Shown here in pieces: positions 16,429-22,253 of a stretch of DNA of 64,000 nt (the stretch's first letter is position 1; each line of letters opens with the position of its first letter). The translations under genes and the position numbers were made by a program. Source of the stretch: Mesorhizobium sp. NZP2077 (GTDB lineage: Bacteria > Pseudomonadota > Alphaproteobacteria > Rhizobiales > Rhizobiaceae); contig NZ_CP051293.1 in assembly GCF_013170805.1 (NCBI RefSeq), positions 2,920,001-2,984,000 on the forward strand, given 5' to 3'. The notes beneath the pieces are model-generated. The model had not been told where the DNA came from. It saw only the letters and a list, made by a program, of their open reading frames with translations, and searched no databases.

Positions 16429-16689
16429 TCACTCCTTCATGTAGCTTTCGGGAAGACAATCGGCTTCGACGGCGGCCGCAATGAAAGCCCTGTGGACCTC
16501 CCTTGTGCTGCAGCATCCCACCCGCTCCCCCACCAGGGCGGCAAGTGCCGCCAGAAACATGGGACCATTGGACGGCCAGTCGTCTGCCAATGCGTCGGCC
16601 ATTTGCGGAAGTGTACAAAGCACCGAAATGGTGCCGTCATTTCGCTCGATGGGAATTCCCGAAAACATGTTTGGCCGGTTGACTGTCAC
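16429..16689 (-). CDS. DUF982 family protein
   Basis: 86 aa from GTG 16689. Matches the rhizobial DUF982 layout: beta hairpin with IPIERNDGTISVLCTLPQ, helix ADALADDWPSNGPMFLAALA, and the end motif REVHRAFIAAAVEADCL. DUF982 proteins are small, abundant and of unknown function in Rhizobiales. Preceded by the promoter module; followed directly by the 15930 gene in the same transcript. Confidence 0.8.
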   Translation of the reverse strand: MTVNRPNMFSGIPIERNDGTISVLCTLPQMADALADDWPSNGPMFLAALAALVGERVGCCSTREVHRAFIAAAVEADCLPESYMKE

Positions 16690-16701
16690 GGCATAGCTCC
16701 C

Positions 16702-16910
16702 GCTTGGGCGGGAGAATGTTATGCGCTCTCAAGCACCAGCGCCCGTGCAAAAGCTGATGACATATTAACTAAGCACTTAAATAAGGATCCGTCTATTAAC
16801 TATGGCGCATCAGTATAATAATATTCATTTTTGTTCAAATTCACAATTTACTTTGTTGGAACCGTACGATTCCGACAAGTTCCCCGGCGAGTATTTGTAC
16901 CAAACCGACA
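16702..16910 (-). promoter_or_regulatory. Promoter module split by an AT-rich insertion
   Basis: The GGGCGCTGGTGCTTGAGAG block is at about 16718-16740, but the paired elements are displaced to 16864-16877 (TGTCGGAATCGTAC) and 16897-16910 (TGTCGGTTTGGTAC), 33 bp apart. Between them, 16748-16860 is very AT-rich and unlike its surroundings. Confidence 0.55.
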
Positions 16911-16935
16911 ATCTGGGCGGCGCGGGCAATTCGCA

Positions 16936-17124
16936 CTAAATGCGCGAAGCGAGCCGGGTCAGCCCTACGCGCATGCGCTGGCTATCGGCAAAGGACCGGG
17001 CGTAGGATTCCACATCAAACGTGCTCAAGTGCACGTTGCCGTTGATGACGACCCGAACACGCCATTCGCCCATGGTCTCGGTGACTTCGACGCCATCTGG
17101 AATGGGTTGTTCTGCTTCAGCCAT
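16936..17124 (-). CDS. Hypothetical small protein
   Basis: 62 aa from MAEAEQPIPDGVEVTETMGE, chosen because GGGAGGAAAG precedes the ATG at 17124; a longer frame upstream lacks this. Reads as two beta strands (WRVRVVINGNVHLSTFDVES) and a helix (SYARSFADSQRMRVGLTRLA). No family recognised. The recurrent element lies 83 bp upstream of the start. Confidence 0.7.
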   Translation of the reverse strand: MAEAEQPIPDGVEVTETMGEWRVRVVINGNVHLSTFDVESYARSFADSQRMRVGLTRLASRI

Positions 17125-17206
17125 GACTTTCCTCCCGAAAGGGCGAAAGCACCTGATTTGGCTCCCAAGCGTCCGTGTGCCGCAGACGGCGGACGACTTG
17201 GCAATT

Positions 17207-17220
17207 GTACGCTTCCGACA
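17207..17220 (-). promoter_or_regulatory. Recurrent TGTCGGAAGCGTAC element
   Basis: Exact copy on the minus strand, 83 bp upstream of the ATG at 17124 and overlapping the region just beyond the stop codon of the Crp/Fnr gene at 17226. The downstream GC block is degenerate here (GGACGCTTGGGAG). Confidence 0.55.
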
Positions 17221-17225
17221 ATCCA

Positions 17226-18011
17226 TTAGCCAGTCAATTCAGGCTCCGAACCGACCGCTCCCAAAAGCCTGGCATATTCAGCTTCCGGCACTCCATATCC
17301 GCCACCCGCCAGCGTAATCAGCCCAGGCCGGTCGAGGATGACAACCTCACCCCGGCGCGATCGGATCAGAGCGAGACCTTCCAATTCCTGCAAGGCTATG
17401 GTGACGCCCGGCCGTCTGACGCCAAGCATCGTGGCGAGGAATTCGTGGGTAATGGAAAACCGCACGCCCACCACGCGGTCGTCGCACATCAGCAACCACC
17501 GGGCCAGGCGACCCGCCAACTTCAGCCGCGCGTTGACAAGTGCGGTATACCCGGTCTGGATCTGCAGGGAATTGACGTAGCGCAACAGGAACAATCGCAA
17601 GGTAGGGCTGGTCGTCAGAGCCGCGCCAAAGCGGCTTGCGTCCATGCGCATCGCTTCGCCTTCGAGTTGCACGAAGCAGGCTTGCGGCGAGCGGTTGTCG
17701 GCCATCACCAGCGAATATCCAGCCAGTCCTTCAAAGCCGATGAACCCGATCTCAGCCTCCTGGCCGCCGGACGTGCGCGCGACCACCGACGCTATGCCGT
17801 GCTCGATGAAGTAGACGGCTGCAATCGGCACGCCGGGCGCCACAAGAGGCATTCTGAGCGGCAGAGCTATCCGGTGCAGACCGGGCTCCAGCAGCGCAAG
17901 GTCCTGCTCGCTCATCTTGCGCAACAGTTCATTGCGGAATTTTGGTTGAGCGGAGGCCTCGTCGGCCAATGCCTGGCCGGTGACAATCGATTTTGGAATT
18001 TCGTAATTCAT
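17226..18011 (-). CDS. Crp/Fnr-family transcriptional regulator (copy 2)
   Basis: 261 aa, same architecture as the 10502 protein: cNMP-binding-like barrel (PLVAPGVPIAAVYFIEHGIA, EIGFIGFEGLAGYSLVMAD), dimer helix, and HTH ITHEFLATMLGVRRPGVTIA. Long runs are identical in the two, including LVNARLKL and RWLLMCDDRV. It carries the full promoter module 82 bp upstream, so it may regulate itself and the neighbouring small genes. No Fe-S cysteine set is seen; the signal it senses is unknown. Confidence 0.9.
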   Translation of the reverse strand: MNYEIPKSIVTGQALADEASAQPKFRNELLRKMSEQDLALLEPGLHRIALPLRMPLVAPGVPIAAVYFIEHGIASVVARTSGGQEAEIGFIGFEGLAGYSLVMADNRSPQACFVQLEGEAMRMDASRFGAALTTSPTLRLFLLRYVNSLQIQTGYTALVNARLKLAGRLARWLLMCDDRVVGVRFSITHEFLATMLGVRRPGVTIALQELEGLALIRSRRGEVVILDRPGLITLAGGGYGVPEAEYARLLGAVGSEPELTG

Positions 18012-18021
18012 CGTGTAGCTC

Positions 18022-18106
18022 CCGCAGGGGCGGGAGTACGATCGACACTCTCAAGCGCCAGCGCCCGTTCAGTGGCTAGCGACAGGAGAACTGTACGCTT
18101 CCGACA
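18022..18106 (-). promoter_or_regulatory. Recurrent promoter module upstream of Crp/Fnr copy 2
   Basis: TGTCGGAAGCGTAC at 18106-18093, then GGGCGCTGGCGCTTGAGAG and CGTACTCCCGCCC down to about 18027, 82 bp from the element to the ATG at 18011. Nearly identical to the module before 15640. Confidence 0.65.
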
Positions 18107-18131
18107 TTCCGATAGCGAGTCATTCCGTGCG

Positions 18132-18153
18132 GGTAGTGTCTCAGTTTGAAATT
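18132..18153 (+). repeat. 22 bp inverted repeat, left copy
   Basis: GGTAGTGTCTCAGTTTGAAA plus TT. Its exact reverse complement lies at 22199-22220. Looks like an insertion sequence end; see the right copy and the transposase remnant at 21697. Confidence 0.8.
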
Positions 18154-18184
18154 CGAAATGCGCGCGCCATTCCCTGCGGCTATG

Positions 18185-18415
18185 TCAGCCGGTGTGCCGC
18201 TCGAAATCATGGCGCCGCGCCTGCATCTCGGCGAGCAAATCAACTTCGTTGAATAGGCCATGTTGAAAGACAGATATTACGACGATCGCCAACCCTTCGG
18301 CATCGCTGGACGCGCTATCCCATTTGCAGTCGGAGCACATTTTATCGAATACACGCTGGCAGATAGCCAAGTCTTGCGGACTCAGGAACTCGCTTTGGGG
18401 AGTACGACTAAGCAT
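18185..18415 (-). CDS. Hypothetical small helical protein (VFDKMC type)
   Basis: 76 aa. Core SPQDLAICQRVFDKMCSDCK, then SDAEGLAIVVISVFQHGLFN-EVDLLAEM. This pattern (QRVFD, DAExLA, FQxG, LL) is one I associate with a widespread small alphaproteobacterial family of unknown role. The 18601 protein has the same domain in its first 60 residues. A recurrent element lies 78 bp upstream of the ATG at 18415. Confidence 0.7.
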   Translation of the reverse strand: MLSRTPQSEFLSPQDLAICQRVFDKMCSDCKWDSASSDAEGLAIVVISVFQHGLFNEVDLLAEMQARRHDFERHTG

Positions 18416-18427
18416 CTCGACGCCTCA

Positions 18428-18506
18428 CGGGGCGAGAGTGCGATATGTCTCTCAATCAGCGAAGCCCTTGGCCCGATCGCCGATAGACCATTGTACGCTT
18501 CCGACA
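18428..18506 (-). promoter_or_regulatory. Recurrent promoter module upstream of 18415
   Basis: TGTCGGAAGCGTAC at 18506-18493; the GC block is diverged (GGGCTTCGCTGATTGAGAG) but keeps TTGAGAG and the CTCGCCCC end. Element-to-ATG distance is 78 bp. Confidence 0.6.
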
Positions 18507-18600
18507 ATCGGTTAGCGGGTCATTCCTCTGGATGGCCTTCCTCCAGACGGCCTTTTTGTAAGCCGCACTTGCAGGGCTTCGGCGCGACGGCGTCCGTCTT

Positions 18601-19017
18601 CTACCCGTGCCGAATGGCTTCTTCCGAATATCTTCTCAGAGGGGGGTGTGGCGACGAAATAGCGGAGTGATCCGCCTCATCAGCTTGAGGGAAGCGCAAT
18701 GCTCCGCCGCCACCTGAACCAACTGCCTCAGCAGGCGATGGTTCCATGATTGCCGGTTCGACCGCCCACAAGACAGGCTGTTGTGGAGATGAAGACTGGC
18801 GATCGACCTCGCCCAGCCATTCAGCATAGCAGGCGTTCATGGCGACATGCAGTTCCGCGGACTTGTCCATGCCGCCCTGGAACAGTTCCATGACACGGCG
18901 GCCAAGCCGCTCCCGCGCCGCGTGACCCGCACCAATGCGGGCCTGGCGACAATACTCGTCGAGCACTTTGGCCAGGATCGAAAGCTGATTTGAGTCCACC
19001 GAACAGTTTGGCATCAT
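18601..19017 (-). CDS. Hypothetical protein, VFDKMC-type helical domain plus disordered tail
   Basis: 138 aa. Residues ~10-60 (NQLSILAKVLDEYCRQARIG, ERLGRRVMELFQGGMDKSAE) align with the 18185 protein. The remainder is low-complexity (SSPQQPVLWAVEPAIMEPSP, GSGGGGAL) and probably unstructured. Two adjacent ATGs at 19017/19014 are possible. The recurrent element lies 85 bp upstream. Confidence 0.65.
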   Translation of the reverse strand: MMPNCSVDSNQLSILAKVLDEYCRQARIGAGHAARERLGRRVMELFQGGMDKSAELHVAMNACYAEWLGEVDRQSSSPQQPVLWAVEPAIMEPSPAEAVGSGGGGALRFPQADEADHSAISSPHPPLRRYSEEAIRHG

Positions 19018-19034
19018 CGCGTTTTTCCCATCGG

Positions 19035-19153
19035 CGGGGCGAAAGCGCGAACGACTCTTTCAAGCGCCAGCGCCCATTCAACAGCCGGCGGCAGAGCGAC
19101 TGTACGCTTCCGACAATTGGTTAGCCAGTCCCGCGAACTGTTCGGAAACGTAC
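19035..19153 (-). promoter_or_regulatory. Recurrent promoter module upstream of 19017
   Basis: TGTCGGAAGCGTAC at 19115-19102 and GGGCGCTGGCGCTTGAAAG near 19054-19075, 85 bp from element to ATG. A second half-site in the opposite orientation, TGTTCGGAAACGTAC, lies at 19139-19153. Confidence 0.6.
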
Positions 19154-19329
19154 CAAGCGACCTCCTTCATTGTTCGGCCACAGGCAACTCGCTAGCTTCG
19201 CGGGGGTGGACCTCGGGTGCCCCCTTGACCGACACGGGCACCACCCCAAGCCGGCATTGCCAGCGGTGAAAATGCCTCGATTGCGGGTCTGCGAATGGAG
19301 ACACCGATGCCGAGAGATAGATCCGCCTG

Positions 19330-19533
19330 ATGGCAGGGGACAGATTCGAGTGCCTGAAGGAAGATTCCGGCGACTGGATGGTGTGGGACCACAAGGCTGG
19401 CGCACCCGCAAGGCTAGGTGGGGTTGAGTTGCGCGGCCAGGACAGGCATCGGGCCGAGATCGCGCGCGACATTCTCAGACGGATTTTCCGGACCGGGCCG
19501 GACGTGACTAGGAGCGACCCTTCGGACGCGTAA
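19330..19533 (+). CDS. Hypothetical small protein
   Basis: 67 aa starting MAGDRFECLKEDSGDWMVWD. Beta-rich first half (WMVWDHKAGAPARLGGVELR) and helical end (RAEIARDILRRIFRTGPD). It resembles other short rhizobial proteins with a DxWxVWD start but I cannot name a family. No clear ribosome site. Codon use is typical. Confidence 0.55.
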   Translation: MAGDRFECLKEDSGDWMVWDHKAGAPARLGGVELRGQDRHRAEIARDILRRIFRTGPDVTRSDPSDA

Positions 19534-19618
19534 GGCGCAGCCCGTCCATCGAAGCGAGAATGGGTGCGAGCGGGCATCGTTGGGATGTTTTTCCACCCGG
19601 TTTGGCAAGGTGAGCATT

Positions 19619-19643
19619 GGAACGGCCAGAAGCCTCCGGCGTT
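19619..19643 (+). promoter_or_regulatory. EcfG-type promoter, consensus match
   Basis: GGAAC (19619-19623), 16 bp, CGTT (19640-19643). The ATG of the acetyltransferase is at 19652, so transcription would start at or next to the start codon, giving a leaderless mRNA. Confidence 0.6.
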
Positions 19644-19651
19644 GTAGCGCG

Positions 19652-20152
19652 ATGGATTACACCGTCCGCAGCGGCATTCCGGCCGACGACCCCACCCTGA
19701 TCCGTCACTATCGGGCACTGTGGGAAAGCTATGGCGTCGACCCGGCCAACATTAAGGACGATGCCGAAGACGTCACCCTGAACTTCATCCTGTCAGGGCG
19801 GCGCGACTACGAACTGGCGAGCTTCTTCGCCGAGGCGGATGGCGTTGCCGTGGGGTCGCTGGCCTGCCAGGTCGAGCATCTTCCCTATCCCGACGTCACG
19901 GTGCCGTCGTTCCGCAAGCACGGCTATATCTGGAGTGTCTTTGTCGAACCCGGCGCTCGGCGCAACGGGGTGGCGGCCGCCTTGGTGCAGGCCGGTATCG
20001 ACTATCTCAAGTCGATCGGCTGCACGAAGGCCGTCCTGCATGCCTCGGATGCCGGCGAGGGCGTCTATCTCGCCGCCGGCTTCACGATCGCCAAGGAAAT
20101 GCGCCTGGATTTGGCCGAGCAGCAGGCCCAGCCAGATCGAGTTAAGCGGTAG
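19652..20152 (+). CDS. GNAT-family N-acetyltransferase
   Basis: 166 aa acetyl-CoA-dependent acyltransferase of unknown substrate. The acetyl-CoA motif A region is YIWSVFVEPGARRNGVAAAL (residues ~88-107), followed by helix IDYLKSIGCTKAVLHASDA and the late GVYLAAGFTIAKEMRL motif. Start chosen at MDYTVRSGIPADDPTLIRHY; an open extension to 19580 would run through the promoter. A perfect EcfG-type promoter ends 8 bp before the ATG, which suggests stress control. A terminator hairpin follows at 20188. Confidence 0.85.
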   Translation: MDYTVRSGIPADDPTLIRHYRALWESYGVDPANIKDDAEDVTLNFILSGRRDYELASFFAEADGVAVGSLACQVEHLPYPDVTVPSFRKHGYIWSVFVEPGARRNGVAAALVQAGIDYLKSIGCTKAVLHASDAGEGVYLAAGFTIAKEMRLDLAEQQAQPDRVKR

Positions 20153-20187
20153 GCCTTTCAGCCCAGCTTCACCTTCGCACGCCAAGA

Positions 20188-20212
20188 AGGCCGCCAGTCC
20201 GCCCGGCGGCCT
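20188..20212. terminator. Bidirectional hairpin between converging genes
   Basis: AGGCCGCC (20188-20195) pairs with GGCGGCCT (20205-20212). It lies between the ends of the acetyltransferase and CsbD genes and can serve both. Confidence 0.7.
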
Positions 20213-20238
20213 CCATTGTCTTTCAAGAGCGAGAACCC

Positions 20239-20454
20239 TCAGAGGTTCTTGTTGATCGCGGCGGCGGTCTTGTTGGTTGCGTCCTTGACGGCGGACTTCG
20301 CGTCGCCGACGGCCTTCTGGACCTTGCCCTTAGCTTCCTGTGCCGCGCCTTCGGCGCGCAGGCGGTCATTGCCGACGGCCTTGCCGACGCCTTCCTTGGC
20401 CTTGCCGACGGCCTGATTGGCGAGACCCGATGCCTTGTCGCTGGTGCTTCCCAT
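20239..20454 (-). CDS. CsbD-family stress response protein
   Basis: 71 aa from [20 protein letters not shown] with AGGAA upstream. Consists of the CsbD repeat [40 protein letters not shown], an Ala/Lys/Gly-rich helical protein abundant under general stress. A consensus EcfG promoter (20488-20512) precedes it, in line with known regulation of csbD-like genes in alphaproteobacteria. Longer frames upstream are shadows. Confidence 0.93.
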   Translation of the reverse strand: MGSTSDKASGLANQAVGKAKEGVGKAVGNDRLRAEGAAQEAKGKVQKAVGDAKSAVKDATNKTAAAINKNL

Positions 20455-20487
20455 GGGAGTTCCTTTCGTGGATTGTTTGCGGGGACC

Positions 20488-20512
20488 AACGTCGCTTTGT
20501 TTGGAAAGTTCC
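20488..20512 (-). promoter_or_regulatory. EcfG-type promoter for csbD
   Basis: On the minus strand GGAAC (20512-20508), 16 bp, CGTT (20491-20488), 33 bp before the ATG at 20454. Exact match to the GGAAC-N16-CGTT consensus. Confidence 0.7.
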
Positions 20513-20543
20513 GCATGCCGTGGAGAGAACCAAGCAAAACGAA

Positions 20544-20578
20544 AAGGCCCGCCACCGACGCGAATCGTGACGGGCCTT
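20544..20578 (-). terminator. Rho-independent terminator of the peptide genes
   Basis: AAGGCCCG (20571-20578 read on minus) pairs with CGGGCCTT (20551-20544) followed on the minus strand by TTTTCGTTTTG. Downstream of the peptide gene at 20760. Confidence 0.65.
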
Positions 20579-20759
20579 CTGGAGTACACCGGGCGTCCCA
20601 CCGCCCGACTGCCTGGAAAACTTCACGGCGCCATGAACGTTCCATCAGAACAGAAAGCCGACTCCTCAAGGGAGCGGCTTGATGGTGACGGTCTTCCTGA
20701 CGCGAGGTCGCAAGACCTCGCCTATGTCTCAAGCTCAGCGCTCCGACCGGCCCTTGGGT

Positions 20760-20849
20760 TCAGGTGCAAACCGAGAGGCAGCTACCCGCGGTAGCCGCCG
20801 AGAGTTTCTCACGCTTCAAAAGTGTCGGCTTGGCGTAGGTTTTCTTCAT
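20760..20849 (-). CDS. Tiny peptide with lasso-type leader (peptide A), putative RiPP precursor
   Basis: 29 aa: leader MKKTYAKPTLLKREKLSAAT-A, tail GSCLSVCT. Good GGGGAT ribosome site. The leader has Tyr5, Pro8, Leu10, Leu16 and Thr20, the positions of the lasso-peptide leader pattern Y-x2-P-x-L-x5-[FL]-x3-T-x, with Thr at -2 of the presumed cleavage point. The tail has two Cys but no Asp/Glu for a lasso ring. No maturation genes (RRE, transglutaminase-like protease, cyclase) are in the window. Function inferred only by pattern. Confidence 0.7.
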   Translation of the reverse strand: MKKTYAKPTLLKREKLSAATAGSCLSVCT

Positions 20850-20871
20850 CGCTTATCCCCGCGTGTAAAAA

Positions 20872-20967
20872 TCAGCCTGCGCAAGGATTCGATGGGGTGC
20901 AGTTGGCGGCCACGGCCGACAGCCTGTCGCGCTTCACCAAGACTGGCTTCTGGTAGGTCTTTTTCAT
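20872..20967 (-). CDS. Tiny peptide with lasso-type leader (peptide B), putative RiPP precursor
   Basis: 31 aa: leader MKKTYQKPVLVKRDRLSAVA-A, tail NCTPSNPCAG. Ribosome site GGGGGA. Same leader as peptide A but Ala replaces Thr20. Two Cys in the tail at positions 2 and 8. Lies 22 bp upstream of peptide A and may be cotranscribed with it. Confidence 0.7.
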   Translation of the reverse strand: MKKTYQKPVLVKRDRLSAVAANCTPSNPCAG

Positions 20968-21065
20968 GCAATCCCCCGTTCTGATATGCCCGAAGCAAGT
21001 TCCGTCCCGGGCCGCCGTTATTCAAGTCTCAACAAAGCGCCCCATGCCCGTGGCGCACTATGATT

Positions 21066-21164
21066 TCAAACGTCCGCGCACTGCGAGATCGGACACGCCA
21101 GCGCGGTAACCGACGACAGTTTCCGGCGTTTCAGAAGTGTCGGTTTTGCGTAGTTTTTCTTCAT
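21066..21164 (-). CDS. Tiny peptide with lasso-type leader (peptide C), putative RiPP precursor
   Basis: 32 aa: leader MKKNYAKPTLLKRRKLSSVT-A, tail LACPISQCADV. Ribosome site AAGGGGAAA. Leader residues Tyr5, Pro8, Leu10, Leu16, Thr20 conserved. Tail again holds two Cys, plus Asp10. 98 bp upstream of peptide B on the same strand. Confidence 0.7.
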   Translation of the reverse strand: MKKNYAKPTLLKRRKLSSVTALACPISQCADV

Positions 21165-21365
21165 TTCATTTCCCCTTGCCCCAACGTTAGCCAGCATGAC
21201 GCCGTGGAAAACGCGGTGTCAAACGTTTCGGTCCCTGAGACACGAGGCGTTCGTTGTTTTGGGGCTTGCTGATGCCAAAACCCCACAAAATGGCGCGAAA
21301 TGGCTGGATTTTGCGCGAGAAGAAGGACGGCCAACAGTTTCTGTCGCCGCAGACAGACGCAAAAA

Positions 21366-21392
21366 ACCCCGCCGGCCGGAGCCTGACGGGGT
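21366..21392 (-). terminator. Rho-independent terminator
   Basis: On the minus strand ACCCCG (21392-21387) ... CGGGGT (21371-21366) followed by TTTTTTGCG. Downstream of the broken peptide gene at 21526. Confidence 0.7.
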
Positions 21393-21525
21393 GTTGATTG
21401 GAGGATCAATGGATCGAATGGGAGACGATCCGGGTAGAAAACGCAAACGCCGCGAAAAGGTTCCGGTGGCCCCGGTCCGTTTGGTCGGCCGTGCGGCGCT
21501 GGGCCGAGCGAGCAGGCATTTGCAA

Positions 21526-21640
21526 CTATCGAGGTGGAAGCCTAGCGGATGGGCCGATTGGGCCGGAGACCACTTCCTGTGCCGTTACAGCCGACAGTTC
21601 TGCCGCTTGACGAGTGACGGCTTGTTATAGGCTTTCGCAT
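21526..21640 (-). pseudogene. Broken lasso-type leader peptide gene (peptide D)
   Basis: A very strong ribosome site (GGGAGGAGGA) precedes ATG at 21640. Two one-base losses are needed to read M-x-KAYNKPSLVKR then ELSAVTA and the tail QEVVSGPIGPSARLPPR, ending at 21526. As written, the frame gives an unrelated 32 aa product. The leader matches peptides A-C; the tail lacks Cys. Confidence 0.6.
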
Positions 21641-21696
21641 CGAGTCCTCCTCCCGTTCGAAGGGTTGACGGGGGCGTTGCGTGCCGGCTCATTGTC

Positions 21697-21828
21697 GTGC
21701 GAGCAGGCAGGACGGCCGCCGGCGTGTCGCAGGCGCTGTGGTCGATGGACGAACTGTGCGAGAAGATGGACGCGCTTGCGCCGAAGCCGGGCAAGCGCGG
21801 CACTTACAAGAAGCGAGCGATAGCCTGA
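21697..21828 (+). pseudogene. C-terminal remnant of an IS transposase (IS1-like)
   Basis: 43 aa ending GVSQALWSMDELCEKMDALA-PKPGKRGTYKKRAIA. This matches my memory of the C-terminus of IS1-like DDE transposases (TPAMAAGV...LWSMEDI...PKPGKRGPYKK). No catalytic core remains. A 22 bp inverted repeat ends 370 bp further right at 22220. Confidence 0.6.
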
Positions 21829-22211
21829 CCTTTATCAACTCTGCCAAACAATGGGCGCGGACGATCAAGCGTGATGTCGTAGCGCTCTGGCTTGCCGCGC
21901 GCGACCCGCGCGTCCCATGGTATGCAAAGGCGGTCGCAGGAGGTGTTGCCGCATACGCCCTAAGCCCTATCGACCTGATACCGGACTTCATTCCCATCAT
22001 CGGTTATCTGGACGATCTCATCATTGTGCCGCTCGGCATCATGCTTGCCGTCAGGCTGGTGCCTGCCGATCTCATGGCGGAGTTCCGCGCCGAAGCGACA
22101 CGTCGCGAAAAGCCGGTAAGCAAGGCAGGGCTGGCATTCATCGTCGCGGTCTGGACTGTTGCGGCTGTCGCGCTGGCTTGTTTTTTCTGGCCGGCGCAAA
22201 TTTCAAACTGA
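21756..22211 (+). CDS. YkvA-like DUF1232 membrane protein, start unclear
   Basis: DUF1232 core WARTIKRDVVALWLAARDPR, VPWYAKAVAGGVAAYALSPI, DLIPDFIPIIGYLDDLIIVP, with a C-terminal membrane helix (AFIVAVWTVAAVALACFFW). No in-frame ATG precedes the core: the sequence begins CTG ACC TTT ATC right after the transposase remnant's stop overlap, where relatives have a Met. In-frame GTG codons at 21738 and 21756 lie inside the remnant. The native start may have been lost, leaving a fusion or a CTG start. Its stop codon lies inside the right 22 bp repeat. Confidence 0.75.
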   Translation: MREDGRACAEAGQARHLQEASDSLTFINSAKQWARTIKRDVVALWLAARDPRVPWYAKAVAGGVAAYALSPIDLIPDFIPIIGYLDDLIIVPLGIMLAVRLVPADLMAEFRAEATRREKPVSKAGLAFIVAVWTVAAVALACFFWPAQISN

Positions 22212-22220
22212 GACACTACC
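22199..22220 (-). repeat. 22 bp inverted repeat, right copy
   Basis: Exact reverse complement of 18132-18153 (AA then TTTCAAACTGAGACACTACC). Together they bound a 4.09 kb segment that includes the transposase remnant. No matching target duplication is visible outside the two copies. Confidence 0.8.
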
Positions 22221-22253
22221 GGCAGGACGCTCGGAAACGGCTCTCGGTTGCCC

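Noticed and set aside
15722..19115. Recurrent element as an EcfG promoter
   Set aside because: The GGAAG block lacks GGAAC and no CGTT follows at 16-17 bp.
21066..21164. Peptide C as a true lasso peptide
   Set aside because: Tail lacks Asp/Glu at ring positions 7-9 and Gly/Ala/Cys/Ser start is not met; only the leader is lasso-like.
18132..22220. Composite transposon with target duplication
   Set aside because: The flanks (tccgtgcg and ggcaggac) do not match; only inverted repeats are supported.
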